Shown here in pieces: positions 20,701 through 32,280 of a stretch of DNA of 64,000 bases. The translations under genes were made by a program, and so were the position numbers. Each line of letters starts with the position of its first letter. Positions within the stretch are counted from its first letter, which is position 1. Source of the stretch: Forficula auricularia (taxonomy: Eukaryota; Arthropoda; Insecta; Dermaptera; Forficulidae); the NCBI GenBank assembly GCA_024734495.1, contig JALMQS010000073.1, positions 3,537,387 through 3,601,386 on the forward strand, read 5' to 3'. Under the pieces are notes generated by a model. It was not told where the DNA came from and searched no databases. It saw nothing but the letters and a program-made list of their open reading frames with translations.

Positions 20701-22075
20701 CTAATTAATCAAAAAATTGTTTTCATTAATTTTCGTACATGCTTGTATTTTTCTATGGCAACAGGAGGTATCATGGTTCCAAATAAAAGGTGAATATCAA
20801 ATTAATTCATAAATTTTTAGGAGGAAGAAATTTAAGACTCGAATTTTCCACTGGTCGCACCTCGGCTCTGATTATAAAAATATCTTTATTAATTTAAAAA
20901 CATTAGATATATATAAATATACATGTTTAAATATATCTAAAAAATATGAAAAGATTAGTGAAAACAGAATTAGAATGGAGTTTAATGTTTTTATTCTAAT
21001 CTGGAATTTCAAAGGATTTCAATGCCAATTATTCTATGAGATTATTTTTCTTTGATGAATGAATCTGGTCTTCAAACGAAATGGATGTTTAAGTAATGCT
21101 TAGGGTTTTTAATTAACCTATTATACTTTCAATAATTTAATTTAAATAAATATGAATTAGGAAAAAGTAAAAAAAAAATTCTACACGCTTGCTTGTCTGT
21201 TTATGAATAAATATTTGCATCCTATTTATGATTAAATTTTCACAATGAGGAAGGCAATTTCTTCTACCGGAGGGGAGAATTTGAATTTCTTTTTGAATGG
21301 AGCTTTGTTTATTTTTGGTGAAAGAGAGATGGACTAATTATTATTCAATTGTATTGCTCGATAAAAGAATTTATTTAAAATACATTAGGAGGTTAATTGG
21401 TGTATTTCTTATTCAGAATTTCATTTTTAAATAAATTTAGTCTGATAAATTAGAATGACTTACAACGAGTCTTCACTTTGAGGTATTTTATTTTTAATTT
21501 TCGTGTATTGTCTAAAGTATTCTCTGTTTCTCTCAACAGTTAAATGAGCTAAATTTGTCGTTGAATTACGGAACTCAAAGTTACTACTTCCCTTAATAAT
21601 GAAATACTAGAGGAAAGGAAATGAAAAGGCATTTGGGGAGAAGCTAAAACCTTTACAAAGGCCATTTGCCCTGCCGGTAGAAATAAAGAAATAAATGAAA
21701 GAGAATTTATTTGTTGGCTAATGTTGAACATTTCACTAATCAAAGAATTTATAGATACAATTTATTTATTTATTTAATTAATTAATTTATTATGGAAATC
21801 TGATCGAGTGAACCTCAAGAATAATTAAAAAATGAAATCCTGAATTAAATAATTTATTTCAAAGTCATTTTCAATCTTTTTAAAACCAAGTTTTCAGTTC
21901 GTTTTCACTTCTTCCCTGCAGGTTTTAAAAGGGCGAATGAAAAAACTTGTAACCAATACCTTCTTGGATCTTTTAACAGTGTTATCTTTTGTCATTAATA
22001 TCACAATATTTATTTTTCTTATTTTTTCAGACATGACTTCAATTTCATATAAATAATAACAAATGGTAAATGTGA
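20701..22075. other. AT-rich noncoding DNA
   Basis: No gene, RNA or paired repeat ends recognised. Confidence 0.45.
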
Positions 22076-22133
22076 TAATATCTTATAAATTATACTAAAA
22101 TTTATGATATTTTCAATGGCAAACTTAGTAACA

Positions 22134-22345
22134 GACGGTCTTAGAGAATTGAAAAAATATATTTTATTTGAAATATTTAGAAAAAAAAATTTTGGAAAAA
22201 ATTAAAAAAGACTATATAGGTGAAATTTCTGATTTTGACAAAAAATTTGATATATCCAAATTATCGAAATTTTAGTATATTTGGGATCAGACGATTCTAG
22301 AGAATTGAAAAAATATATTTTATTTGAGATATCTCCAAAAAAAAA
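22134..22345 (+). repeat. Tandem duplication, ~153-bp period
   Basis: The phrase TAGAGAATTGAAAAAATATA occurs twice, each following a GACGRTYY and preceding an A-rich tract, about 153 bp apart. Confidence 0.7.
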
Positions 22346-22379
22346 AATTTGTCCAAAACCAAAAAAATGGCAGCAAATT

Positions 22380-22896
22380 TCTGTAATAAAAGTAATTTAA
22401 AAAATTAAGATTCCCTATAATGTTATGAAGAATAACATATTAAATAATAATAGTAAATTTCAACTAATTATATAGTTTTAAAAAAATTAAGTAGCGAAAA
22501 GAAACGCAAATATCAGACAGAAAAAAAAGCGATTCAAATTTGTTTGTTATTTTAAAATAAAATTGAAATATTGTTTGGATTATGCGATGTAACTAATAAT
22601 TTTGATATTTTATGTTTATTTTACCATACAAATATATTTTGTTGGATTAATGTGTGTTTTCATTTAATATCTGGTTGTAGTATTATTTTTTCCACATTTA
22701 CACTGATTGAACACTTTCAGTGTATCGCTACATTCAAATTAATATTAATAACTTGCCATAGAAATCGATAAGTACCAAATTATTTATAAAGGCAGATTTC
22801 GAAAAAAAAATGTAATTATTTTTATTTATTATGTGCGGTCCTTAGAAATGTTTAAGTCGTCAATAGTCACGCGGTGCGATTCAGGTTGGCCAGGTC
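22380..22896. mobile_element. hAT-like element H3 (left end missing)
   Basis: Matches the right two-thirds of H1 and H2 (ATTCCCTATAAT...AAGAATAACA start, TTGTTATTTTAAAATAAAAT middle) and ends GGTTGGCCAGGTCTG, complementary to CAGRCC-type left ends. The left terminus is not found. Confidence 0.6.
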
Positions 22897-24080
22897 TGCA
22901 TTAGATAGTATTAGTACTCAATTGCTCTAGTATTGCCCGTTTTGCTTATTTCCAATTACAAATATTTAAGAGTTTTTTTAATGATGAAAACTCGAGATTA
23001 TTTCAAACGAGTCAAGTCACGCATGGACAAGTTGAAACGTGTTGGTGAAAAAAATGTTTTCTCGAATATTTCGAATTATTCATTTTCTCTAATGAAAAAA
23101 TATCAATTACATAAAAAATAAATATCGATTTATAGATAGATATTATTTTTTATTTGCTTTTTACCTGAAAACGTTTCCTGAGAGTACAAAATGCCAATCT
23201 TGTAATGCCTTAAATTTTTGAAATCGTGCATTTTCCGTTGTATAAAATGGGGGATACAATTTGAAAATCGATAATGTGACAGAAAAATTTTCATAGGTTC
23301 CACCTGTGGCACGCGTGCCATAGATTCCCCACCGCTAAAATTTTCATAATTCATAGATTCCCCACCGGTGCCATAGATGAATATGAATATGTCGCTCCTC
23401 CCGTCCCTCCCTCACCATTTTCAAACTGAATGGAGACTGTACTGTGTCTTGGAAAAAGTTTTCATTTTTTTCCTCCAATTATTTAATTATACTAGATCTG
23501 TCTTCATTAAAATAAATGTGGTGAAATTTTTACTATATTTTTTGTGTGATATTAAAATATGTGAGACTTTTCTTAACATCATTTGCTGGAGTCAGTTTTT
23601 CAAAATTTAACAATTTCAAGCAAAAGTTGGACAAAAAATAAAAAGTAAGTAAAAATTAAATAAAAGAAAATATAATTTAAGAAAAAAGTAAAAAAACTTT
23701 TAATTTTAATTTTTTCTAATAAAAAAAAAAAAAAAATGATTTCCTTAAGGAATGAAGTTTCCTCACTTTTGTTTTCTTTTTCGTTATCTCTCTGGAGATC
23801 CATTTATAACAACAAACAATCACTCGCCAATAGTGATGCTTTTTATTTAATCTTATAAATTGAATTAAGACATTTTGAAGATTTTCCCTTCCATCAATAC
23901 ATTTGTATTTATTTCCCCTTTTCCGACTCTAAAAATAAATGTTCAGCATTTGACAAATTTTGATAATGGAATTTTATTATACTTATTTCTATTCAGCGTA
24001 TATACATTTTTTAACTGAATTTAGAAACGTTTTGAATAATTTAAAGACGTTAGAGGGATTTAATAAGAAAATGGAGAAGA
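22897..24080. other. AT-rich noncoding DNA with a possible hAT end
   Basis: No gene. At ~23295-23370 the palindrome TGGCACGCGTGCCA and a duplicated CATAGATTCCCCACCG resemble a hAT terminus, but a partner end was not found. The 62-codon frame at 22933-23121 has no recognised domain. Confidence 0.35.
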
Positions 24081-24131
24081 TAGTGAAAACAATTTTAAGA
24101 TTCGGTACACATTTAAAAAGTGATTAGCTAG

Positions 24132-24310
24132 AAAGTTGAAACTTGGTTTAGATCTGCAGTTTATTAACACAGAATGTGAGCCAAATCTCAGCTCATTGTC
24201 AGCAAACAATTTGAGCTATTACAGTTGAAACTTGAGATCAAATATACAGTTTATTAAAATCTAGACGTGTGCCAATTTTTAGCTCATCACGAGTAACAAC
24301 CGTTTGATAT
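24132..24310 (+). repeat. Diverged tandem repeat, ~90-bp period
   Basis: GTTGAAACTTGR and CAGTTTATTAA recur once about 90 bp apart with many differences between units. Confidence 0.4.
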
Positions 24311-24523
24311 CTCCCCCAAATAACATAGCAATCCATTTATTTTTAATTTTAGCAGAAAATTTGGAAGATAGAAAGCCCAATCCATTTGGTAGTTCGTCTT
24401 TAAAATACAAACATTTCGGCAAGGGATAGAATTTTCTACATCTTCCGTTCTTGAGTTTTATTGATTTATTTATTTACGCCTTTATTGAGGTACAATTTAG
24501 ATAATTGTTTATTATACAGCGAG

Positions 24524-24612
24524 GGAGAGAAATGCATTATTTGTAATGCAATTTGTAGCCAGAGGGTGAAGCCCGTAGGCTACAAAGTACCGAAGGATAA
24601 ATAGCATTCTCT
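24524..24612. other. Two-level hairpin, RNA-like fold
   Basis: An inner perfect 8-bp stem TTGTAGCC/GGCTACAA encloses a 17-base loop. An outer stem pairs AGGGAGAGAAATGC with its near complement GCATTCTCTCCT. No coding match. Could be part of a repeat end. Confidence 0.35.
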
Positions 24613-24721
24613 CCTGGGGTGTATATTCTATTTTTTTTTTACGACCATATATTTAAAACGAATATTCAAATATAATATTGACACAATAATTTTTCACAAT
24701 CAAATTAAATTAAGTATATAG

Positions 24722-25220
24722 GTAGTTAAATAAATTTATAATTTTCTCATTAATATATCAAAGAATAATTAACATATTAACGAGAGTTGTTTTTTGATCG
24801 CGCTTTTTAAACAAGATATATATCGCGGGACTACTGCTGGTTGAGGCTATTGGAGTCTGCTGAGTCTTAAGTCTGGACAAGAGAGAATGAAGAATATATA
24901 ACATCTCAGATTACATAAATAGCTAAATAGATCATATCTTTTTCATTCTATCTTGGTCCAGACTTAAGACTCAGCAGACTCCAATAGCTTCAACCAGCAG
25001 TAGTCTCGCGATATATATCTTGTTTAAAAAGCGCGATCAAAAAAATAATTCTCGTTAATATGTTAATTATTCTTTGATATATTAATGAGAAAATTATAAA
25101 TTTATTTAACTTCATTATTTCAAGTTAGAAATATATAAATTCGGATATTATTTTCACTTAATATTTGACAAAAATCACTTGCTTTCGATTCGCGATTGAA
25201 TCAAATACAGGAAACTTATG
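24722..25220. mobile_element. Long-hairpin element D1 with 13-bp target duplication
   Basis: Arms 24722-24890 and 24941-25112 are inverted repeats. The right side extends ~108 bp further (to ACAGGAAACTTATG), again a complete-plus-truncated-inverted pattern. ATTAAGTATATAG flanks both ends exactly (24709-24721 and 25221-25233). Arms share CTTAAGTCTGGAC and CAAGAGAG with D2. Confidence 0.8.
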
Positions 25221-25335
25221 ATTAAGTATATAGTTGCCTACGTATTCCTTGTTTTTTTTTTTGTTGTTATATCAAGAAATTGCATTTATTTCATTTATAA
25301 TTATTTCCCGAAATCAACTGAAAGAAGTGTGACAG

Positions 25336-26030
25336 GTGACAGTCTCTCTTAAGACAGTTAAAAGAAGACAGAACGAAGCTGAATTATTATCACGAAGACC
25401 GGTCAAGGGTCACCTTTTAGAGACACGTCATCGAGTGCAGCGTCTACAATTTGCAAAAATCATGAGAATTGGTCTGAGATGGATTTTAGCCATGTTTTGT
25501 ACACAGACGAATCAATATTTTGTCTGAATCCAGACGATGGAAGGGTGAAAGTGTGGAGACGTCGCAATCAGAGGTACCATCAATGGAACATTCTTCCGCG
25601 GACGGCTTTCGGTAGCGGCTCTGTTATGGATTGAGCTGGCATTTCTTGGGGGGGGGGGGGGGGGGGCTAAGGAATTGCACATCATGGAAAATGGGTCAAT
25701 GAATGCTGAAAGGTATATTTCAGACATCCTGGAAGATTATGGAATGCCTTTCGCACCATACATTGCCGATCAATTTATTCTAATGCATGATAACGCTCGC
25801 CCTCACGAAGCCCAGAGAGTTTGTCGCTATTTGTCAGCGGTGAATTTGTCGACAATGAATTGACCTGCACGCTCTAAAGATTTAAATCCTATTGAGCATG
25901 TCTGGGACATGTTGGGAAGAGATCTCTAGCTCCTGTTACGTATAGGATCTGAAAAATGCACTTCTTGAGGAAGCGTATCGAATACCTCAAAAAATCATTG
26001 ATAACACAATGCCTAGGAGAGTTAAATGTG
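25336..26030 (+). pseudogene. Tc1-type (DD34E) transposase, dead
   Basis: Frames carry the catalytic core of a Tc1/mariner-superfamily transposase. The first Asp lies in LYTDESIF (~25500), followed by RVKVWRRRNQRY and a GSGSVMD block; the second Asp in LMHDNARPHEAQ (~25780), and the Glu in DLNPIEHVWD (~25880). Exactly 34 positions separate the second Asp from the Glu, the Tc1 signature. The N-terminal helix-turn-helix region is only partly readable. Inactivating changes include a stop at SVMD-stop-AGISW (a Trp position), a 19-G run at 25648-25666 that shifts frame, a stop in STMN-stop-PARSKDLNP and another after GRDL. The element's right end is probably near 26320 (TCCGCTAATTTTGTCCATGA, complementary to a common Tc1 terminus). 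No left end was found. Confidence 0.85.
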
Positions 26031-26325
26031 TTATCAGAGCCAGGGGAGGGAATACGAATTATTAAAATAATTCAAATTTTTTATAAAGAAAAAAAATATA
26101 GTCAAAAATTAAATCACTTAATTTCAGATAAGACATATTTTTTTTAATTTTAGATTATTTTAAAATTTTTCAATTTGTTAATTAATGCCAAAATTAGTTC
26201 AAAATTATCAAAATCACTTAAAAAATAAATGACTAAAAAAATTTATATATTTATATAAAATAAGAATATTTTTCAGTCTTTTATTCGACGTTCCGCTAAT
26301 TTTGTCCATGAGTGAAGTATACTTA
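26031..26325 (+). mobile_element. Downstream flank of the Tc1 relic, possible right terminus
   Basis: A/T-rich, noncoding, ending in GTTCCGCTAATTTTGTCCAT, which reads as a Tc1-style terminal inverted repeat on the minus strand. No matching left terminus upstream. Confidence 0.4.
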
Positions 26326-26782
26326 AGGAAGTAAACGAAAATGAAAATTTTGTGAATTTAATATTTGTATTAAGTATATTTAATTGATTTGGGTTTAGAA
26401 AAAAACGTCGACTTAAAGTGTAAAGATAATTGAAACGTGACGAGTGCGAAGAACTCTTATCGATCCCTTCATCCCTTGAGGGATACTCACTGCCACCTGC
26501 GTTTGCCCTTCAAGAACATAAAAATGCACAATTCCCATTTCATCAGAAAGCTTCAATTTCAATTCGATCCATTTAAATGTCATTCGAAACCAATTACCCA
26601 GAACGTATCCTCCTTATATTTATATTTTAGTAGAATGAAAGGTTTACATCAATAGTAAAAAAAAAAAATATGTATTCTAAATTTGTCCTACTTTATTGGA
26701 AAGAGTGTGAAGATCACGTTGCCTTTTAAAGTGCATATTATTAATGCAAAATGAATGTAAGAAGGTAAATATAAATAAATAA

Positions 26783-27272
26783 TCTATATAAATAAAAATG
26801 TACTGTTACGCTTAAGTGATATGTTGAAGGGTCTCCGAAAGTCCTTCACCGATTTCTTTGAAATTTTCACACAACATTCCATTCAAATACACGAGTGTTT
26901 TTATATATATCACACCTGTGTAAAAAATATTTTTTTCGAGGAAACAACGCCAGCGTCTCTCTGGGAGGTAAAAGCAAACAAACAAGATTGCCGATAATAG
27001 CTTTTTGGAAATCTTTCAACAGTCAATATTATTTTTGGTTAAGGGAACAATTTTGACAAGTAATATATAATTCATTCACTGTTTTAATACCTATTCTATA
27101 ATTATTTGCATTTTCAATTTATTTTCAAAACTATTATTATTTTTTAAATATATTTAAATTTTTGATCAAATTAATTTTGACAGGTAAGTAATATATAATT
27201 ATCTATATAAATTTTAACCATAAAACGAGGCGGACCCCGCCAGGGGCTAGGACGCGCCCAGGCGTCAGCTAG
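26783..27272 (+). mobile_element. Short non-autonomous Helitron
   Basis: Begins TCTATATAAATAAAAATG after an A and ends CTAG before a T, the Helitron A|TC...CTRR|T rule. Just inside the 3' end are two GC hairpins, GGCGG-ACCC-CGCC and GACGC-GCCCAG-GCGTC, the latter 2 bp from CTAG. A phrase at ~26851 (ACCGATTTCTTTGAAATTTT) is common in animal Helitron 5' regions. No Rep/helicase is encoded. Confidence 0.7.
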
Positions 27273-28880
27273 TAATAAATAAATTTAATAAATTTTAAAG
27301 TTGATGGATTTACCGGTTGTTTTTGAAACTCCCATCACTCTCTAACCCACCAACCTTCCCCCTACCCCCCACAACCTCTCGCCTCCGAACATCCTTCACC
27401 CCACCCCTGGGGTAGAATTTAAAAAACGGTTATAAACTGTAATTTGAAAAAGAAACCTATACCCCAAATATAAGCTCACTAACTTGGAAAATATATAAGA
27501 TACAAAGTCTTATGTGTTTAAGACCCCAAAAATTCTCCATTTTTTGGTTCAGAGCTAAAATTTTGAAAAAATGAAAAAAATCTACCGAGATATTTCAAAA
27601 ATAGACCTAACTACCAAAATTGAATACTAAACCTTTAAAACCCGGGTAGATAGAACAATTTAAAAATTTCAAAAATTTATCCCAAAATGACAATATCTTT
27701 TAGGGGTATAAATAAAACAAAATACTCAAAATAGTTTGTTTTTTTTATATTTCAATACTTCACCTTTCTAAGCTAAAACCATTTCTTTTCTGTTTTAAGA
27801 GATCTTGAAAAACACATTTTGAGGCCCTTTCCCCCTTTAGGGCTCAAATTTCAAAAAAAAAACTTCTTAGCGGATATCCATGTCATTATAGGAATGCACT
27901 ATCAAAATTTCAGCCCTTTAAGTCCAGCGGTTTGGTCTGTGCCGTCTCTGTTACATTCGATAACGAAACTGTTTTATATATTAGAGATATATGGGGATTA
28001 TAAAAAACAATTGACTTCTGTGATGGGAGGTATCACTTTGATTTTATGAAAGGGAAAATTGTGGCCAGAATGCTTAGAGTGTCTGCTCTAGGTGCTGTTA
28101 TCTTTATGCTTATAATAATTCTTTTCGAGCTTTTATCATTTGCAATTATCTAAATGACTTTTCCTTTCGTTTATTTTTACCGGATTCTTCGGACATCCTG
28201 ATGGAATTCCATATCCTACAAATCAGTCGACAAAGGTTTGGTTCATATCACATTTCCAATTAAATTATCACACCTCTCAAGAAATTGAAATGGGCCAAGA
28301 ACCAAGCAGTTAAAGGGAAATGTTCCGTAGCAATGGAAGATATTCAATCAATTCAGAAAGGAAATTACTAAAAAGCTTTCTCACAAAGAGATAAATTGGA
28401 ATTAAAGAATGAAATAAACATTTGATTTGAAAACAAAATCGAATCGAGAAATAGGAGATATCTCGCGTTCTGTTGGCATTTCGCGTATATAAAACTCAGT
28501 CAGAATAAATAAAATTAATGGCGTCGCTAAAAATAACAGATGGAATTGTTTAATCAGCTAAAAGGTGGTATAGTACCCAGTATTGTCATCACTGTAAAGT
28601 ATGTTGATTGATTGATACTTTGTTTTGTTATTTATAGATATACAGAGAAATTACCATAAGAAACATGCAGGCACATTTTATACTATATTATATCAATAAA
28701 AATAATTTTATGTAAGTTAATTTCTCAGATATTTCTAACATTCGGCTAGATACTGCTTTAATTCGAATACTGTACTTTTTAGTTTGAAGCCAGTTCGGAA
28801 CAGAAATTTTCATTACCGAGATTAAATCACCAGGTTATTGTTGGTTAACAGTGACATCAATTGTATCTAGCTAAAAAACT
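27273..28880. other. Noncoding, probably an old retroelement 3' region
   Basis: C-rich stretch at ~27330-27410, then AT-rich sequence. A line near 27899 (CTATCAAAATTTCAGCCC, then AGTCCAGCGGTTTGGTC) resembles the 3' regions of arthropod LINEs. No frame with recognisable domains. Confidence 0.35.
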
Positions 28881-28882
28881 GC

Positions 28883-28966
28883 GGTGAGGTCGTCTCTGCA
28901 CTCAAGGACGAGCTTAAAAAAATTGGCAAAACGACGAAAGAAGAATGGAATAAATTTTTCGGTAAT
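28883..28966 (+). pseudogene. Short coding-like segment, possibly Myb/SANT-like
   Basis: Reads EVVSALKDELKKIGKTTKEE and then WNKFFGN-stop. The spacing of Leu, Gly and Trp (ALxxELxxIG-x-EEWxxFF) resembles the middle of a zeste/MADF-type Myb/SANT-like domain, as found in some transposon proteins. A donor-like G|GTAATT follows the FF. Nothing similar flanks it. Weak call. Confidence 0.25.
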
Positions 28967-29139
28967 TAACTATAATTTCGACTTCAACTTTTTAAAGTTA
29001 AAAATAATTTAGTTTATTTAGTTTCTAATTTCTAAGTGTACTTATAAAGTCTTATTTTAATCACAGTGAGACAACAGGCAATGTATTTTACAAGTTAATT
29101 TAATATAAGATGAAATATATGAAAATTATTCTACTTTTC

Positions 29140-29830
29140 ACTTAAAAAAAAAAAAAAATTAAATGCAACAAATAAAATACACTAAAAGGTATAAAATAAT
29201 TATTATCTTATTTAGTTACAACTAAACGACGAAATATTAACATGAAATTACTTTTTGAAGTCGGTGCCAAACAAACTATGCCTATAAGCGAGCGTACCCG
29301 CCAAACGTACTAAGTAAGATCCGTCGAGTGCAATTCACAAAATGTATATTTTTGGCACCGACTTCAAAAAGTAATTTCATGTTAATATTTCGTCGTTTAG
29401 TTGTAACTAAATAAGATAATAATTATTTTATAACTTTTAGTGTATTTTATTTTGTTGCATTTAATTTTTTTGAAGTAGTTTTTATTTTTTCTAAAAATTA
29501 TTTTTTATTTTTTCTTTTAGTGATGTTATTAATAGTGATCATATCATCAGAACTTGACCAAATTAATATGGCACCATCCCTAAAATAATTTTCTAATAAA
29601 AATAGAATCATCGAAATCGGTTCATAAACAAAGAAGTTAGGCCTGAGCAAACCTAACAAAAAAAGAATTAATACCACAAAAAATGGACAATCAGAAATAG
29701 ACCGAACACAACGTAAATAAAATTTCTCAAAATCGGTTCACAATTGGCGAAGATATGAGGTAACATAGACACACAAAAAAAAATTCAGTCGAATAGAGAA
29801 CCTCCTCCTTTTTTGAAGTCGGTTAAAAAA
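29140..29830 (+). mobile_element. Repeat family F, copy 1 (hairpin plus tail)
   Basis: Inverted arms ~29155-29285 and ~29352-29472 (GCAACAAATAAAATACACTA and complement, each ending TTTGAAGTCGGTGCC) enclose a ~100-bp core. A ~350-bp tail follows, with repeated ATCGAAATCGGTTCA-type phrases and a terminal CTCCTTTTTTGAAGTCGGTT. Such tails are widespread in arthropod repeats. No coding sequence. Confidence 0.7.
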
Positions 29831-29834
29831 GATA

Positions 29835-30780
29835 GCGAAGAAAATTCAACACACAACCTGAAAAGAGTTCATAATCATTTGATCTATGAAAAAATAATGA
29901 TTTATAAGTCATGATTCTAGCGTTGAAAGAGATGTTTTTATGGGGCCAAAAGAATCAAAACCGATACAATTTAACCGGAATTGCAAAATAAAAATAAACC
30001 TTAAGTCAATAGACATTCAGTGATTTAAACTAAAAGCGTACTCCTACGCTTCTACGCTTAAATTTCAAATTCCATCGCTTTGCGATTTACTATTGTCGAA
30101 AGGTACACATACTTTGGGAGTAACAAACCTAGATTTTTTTCTAAGTGAAACTTCTTTTATTTTTTTAATTTGATTATAATATTTTCGCTTGTCTACTTCC
30201 ACTCAGAATTGACAAAATGAAAGTAATTTCCATAAACTTTAAGTGAAGACGTTTAACTGGGAAGCCATTAGGAGAAGAATACAATACTTTAAGCTATGTT
30301 ATTGTGAGTGAAAGTATTTAAAATCATTAATATCTAGCTGAACTAATAAAAATTTGAAAATATTCTCACTGACACTGAATTATTAAAATTATTGGCTTCT
30401 AACAAAACATTTTCCTTTTTCAAAAAAATTTTGATCAAAAATATTCTTGAGTCTATTGAATTATTCATATTAAATAAGAAAGAATAATTTAATTATTTTC
30501 ACATCTCAAGAAATGAGTTCAACAAATTTCTATGATTGGGTTAATGCAGTCGAATTGGTTTGTTGTTTGCTGCTCTATTCAATTAAAATTCGTATTTGTT
30601 TGTTTGAAACTAAATAACAGTTCTGTATGTTGTTTGTGTATCTGCATATGTATTGATGAGTGGTGTTATTTGTTATTTGAATCATCATATGTATATTTTA
30701 GATTACCAATGTAGTAAATGTTTATGCACAATCGGTGATCTAGGTCAAATATAAAAATAATTTTTAAGAAAAATAAAACA
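29835..30780. other. AT-rich noncoding DNA
   Basis: No feature recognised. Confidence 0.45.
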
Positions 30781-30785
30781 CTTCA

Positions 30786-31958
30786 AAAAAAATTAAATGC
30801 AACAAATAAAATACACTAAAAGGTTAAATAATTATTATCTTATTTAGTTGCAACTAAACGACGAAATATTAACATGAAATTACTTTTGAAGTCGGTGGTA
30901 AACATATACCTTTTATAAAACGCATTCGACGGATCTTACTTAGTACGTTTGGAGGGTATGTGCTCGCCATAGGCATAGTTTGTTTGGTACCGATTTCAAA
31001 AGTAATTTCATTAATTTAGAATCTCCGCGGAGTAAACCCGCGAGCAAATCTAATTAACGGAATTTTTAAATAAATTATAAGTAAATTTGTTTTTCTAGTA
31101 TATTTATACAAATATAGAAAATTATCAAATTAATTAAAGGCCCAACTTTAAGAAATTAGAAATTCAAAGATGTTTTTATAAAAGCGAAATTTATATTAGC
31201 TAGCGAGGAGCTTTATAAGAACCACATAAGTCCAGCGATTTCTCTCCATCCTGAACCAAGAGAGCGAAAAGATATGGTCCATCTAGATGTTACCCGGTAT
31301 CAATCCGCGTATAGCCCGCATGATACCCCACTCCTGGAATTGGCATCCGCGAGGCTAAATCAAGTTCTTATATATTACTCTCTCGGTTCAGGATGGTGAA
31401 TCAGTTGACCTCAATGGTTCTTATAAAATCTGTAGTTCCCGCTAAGTATTCTCTAAATTTCGCTTTATAAAAACATCTTGAATTTCTTGAATTTTTTAAG
31501 ATTAATTTAATTAGTAATTTCATGTTAATATTTCGTCGCTTAGTTGTAACTAAATAAGATAATAATTATTGTATACCTTTTAGTGTATTTTATTTGTTGC
31601 ATTTAATTTTTTGAAGCCTGTTTTATTTTTTCTCTAAAAATCATTTTTATTTTTCTTTAGTGAAATTCATATCATCAGAACTTGACCAAATTAATATGGT
31701 ACCATCCCTAAGATACCCCCTTTCCAATAAAAAAGAACCATCGAAATAGGTTCATAAACAAAGAAGTTAGGCCTAAACAAACCTAACAAAAAAGGTCTAA
31801 TACCTATAAAAAATGAGATCAAACGGAAGCTAGACCGGACCCAATGCAAAAAATTTCAAAATCGGTTCACAATTGGCGGAGACAGCGAGGTAACATAGGC
31901 ATGTTAAAAAAAAATTCAGTTTAGTTGAGAACCTCTTCCTTTTTTGAAGTCGGCTAAA
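30786..31958 (+). mobile_element. Repeat family F, copy 2, core inverted, interrupted
   Basis: Left arm 30786-30890, core 30891-31000, right arm resuming at 31513-31610, then the same tail as copy 1 to ~31958. The core matches copy 1 only when reverse-complemented (ACGTACTAAGTAAGATCCGT in copy 1 reads as its complement here). The right arm is split by the D-type insertion at 31012-31512. Confidence 0.75.
31012..31512. mobile_element. Long-hairpin element D3 with 11-bp target duplication
   Basis: AGTAATTTCAT flanks the insertion exactly (31001-31011 and 31513-31523); removing it and one copy of the duplication restores the family F arm. Inside, arms ~31150-31255 and ~31375-31495 are inverted repeats. 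The centre contains CCAAGAGAG, GGTCCATCTAGATG and GCGTATAGCCCGC, the latter shared with D2. Confidence 0.8.
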
Positions 31959-32280
31959 AATACAGTCGAAGCTTCAAGGGCGGATCCAGCTTTCAAGTCA
32001 GGGGGTCGAGGTCTAGCCAGGACAGGCTACAATTCGAATACAATAATGAAAAAACTCTTTCGCCATTGGTTGACAATGGATCGAGACCAGGTCACCCTAT
32101 CCAAATATGAAACCAGGTTCCAAAATTTTGGTCCAATTCTCCTCGAGTCGTAGCAGAGATAAGATGCGTTTATGGTTTTAACATTTACTAGCTTAATTTA
32201 GACCAAGTGTAAGAGTGACGAGATATAACTAGTTCTTTTAAGAGTTACATTTCATTTTAAAAAGCATTTTATAATAGAGT
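31959..32280. other. Noncoding; possible hAT end
   Basis: GGGCGGATCCAGCTTTCAAG with a G-run follows the family F tail and resembles hAT termini of the GGCGGATCCAGGGGG kind. No partner confirmed. Confidence 0.3.

Noticed and set aside
22933..23121. 62-codon basic frame MPVLLISNYKYLR
   Set aside because: No domain, splice context or composition support; length is within chance for this sequence.
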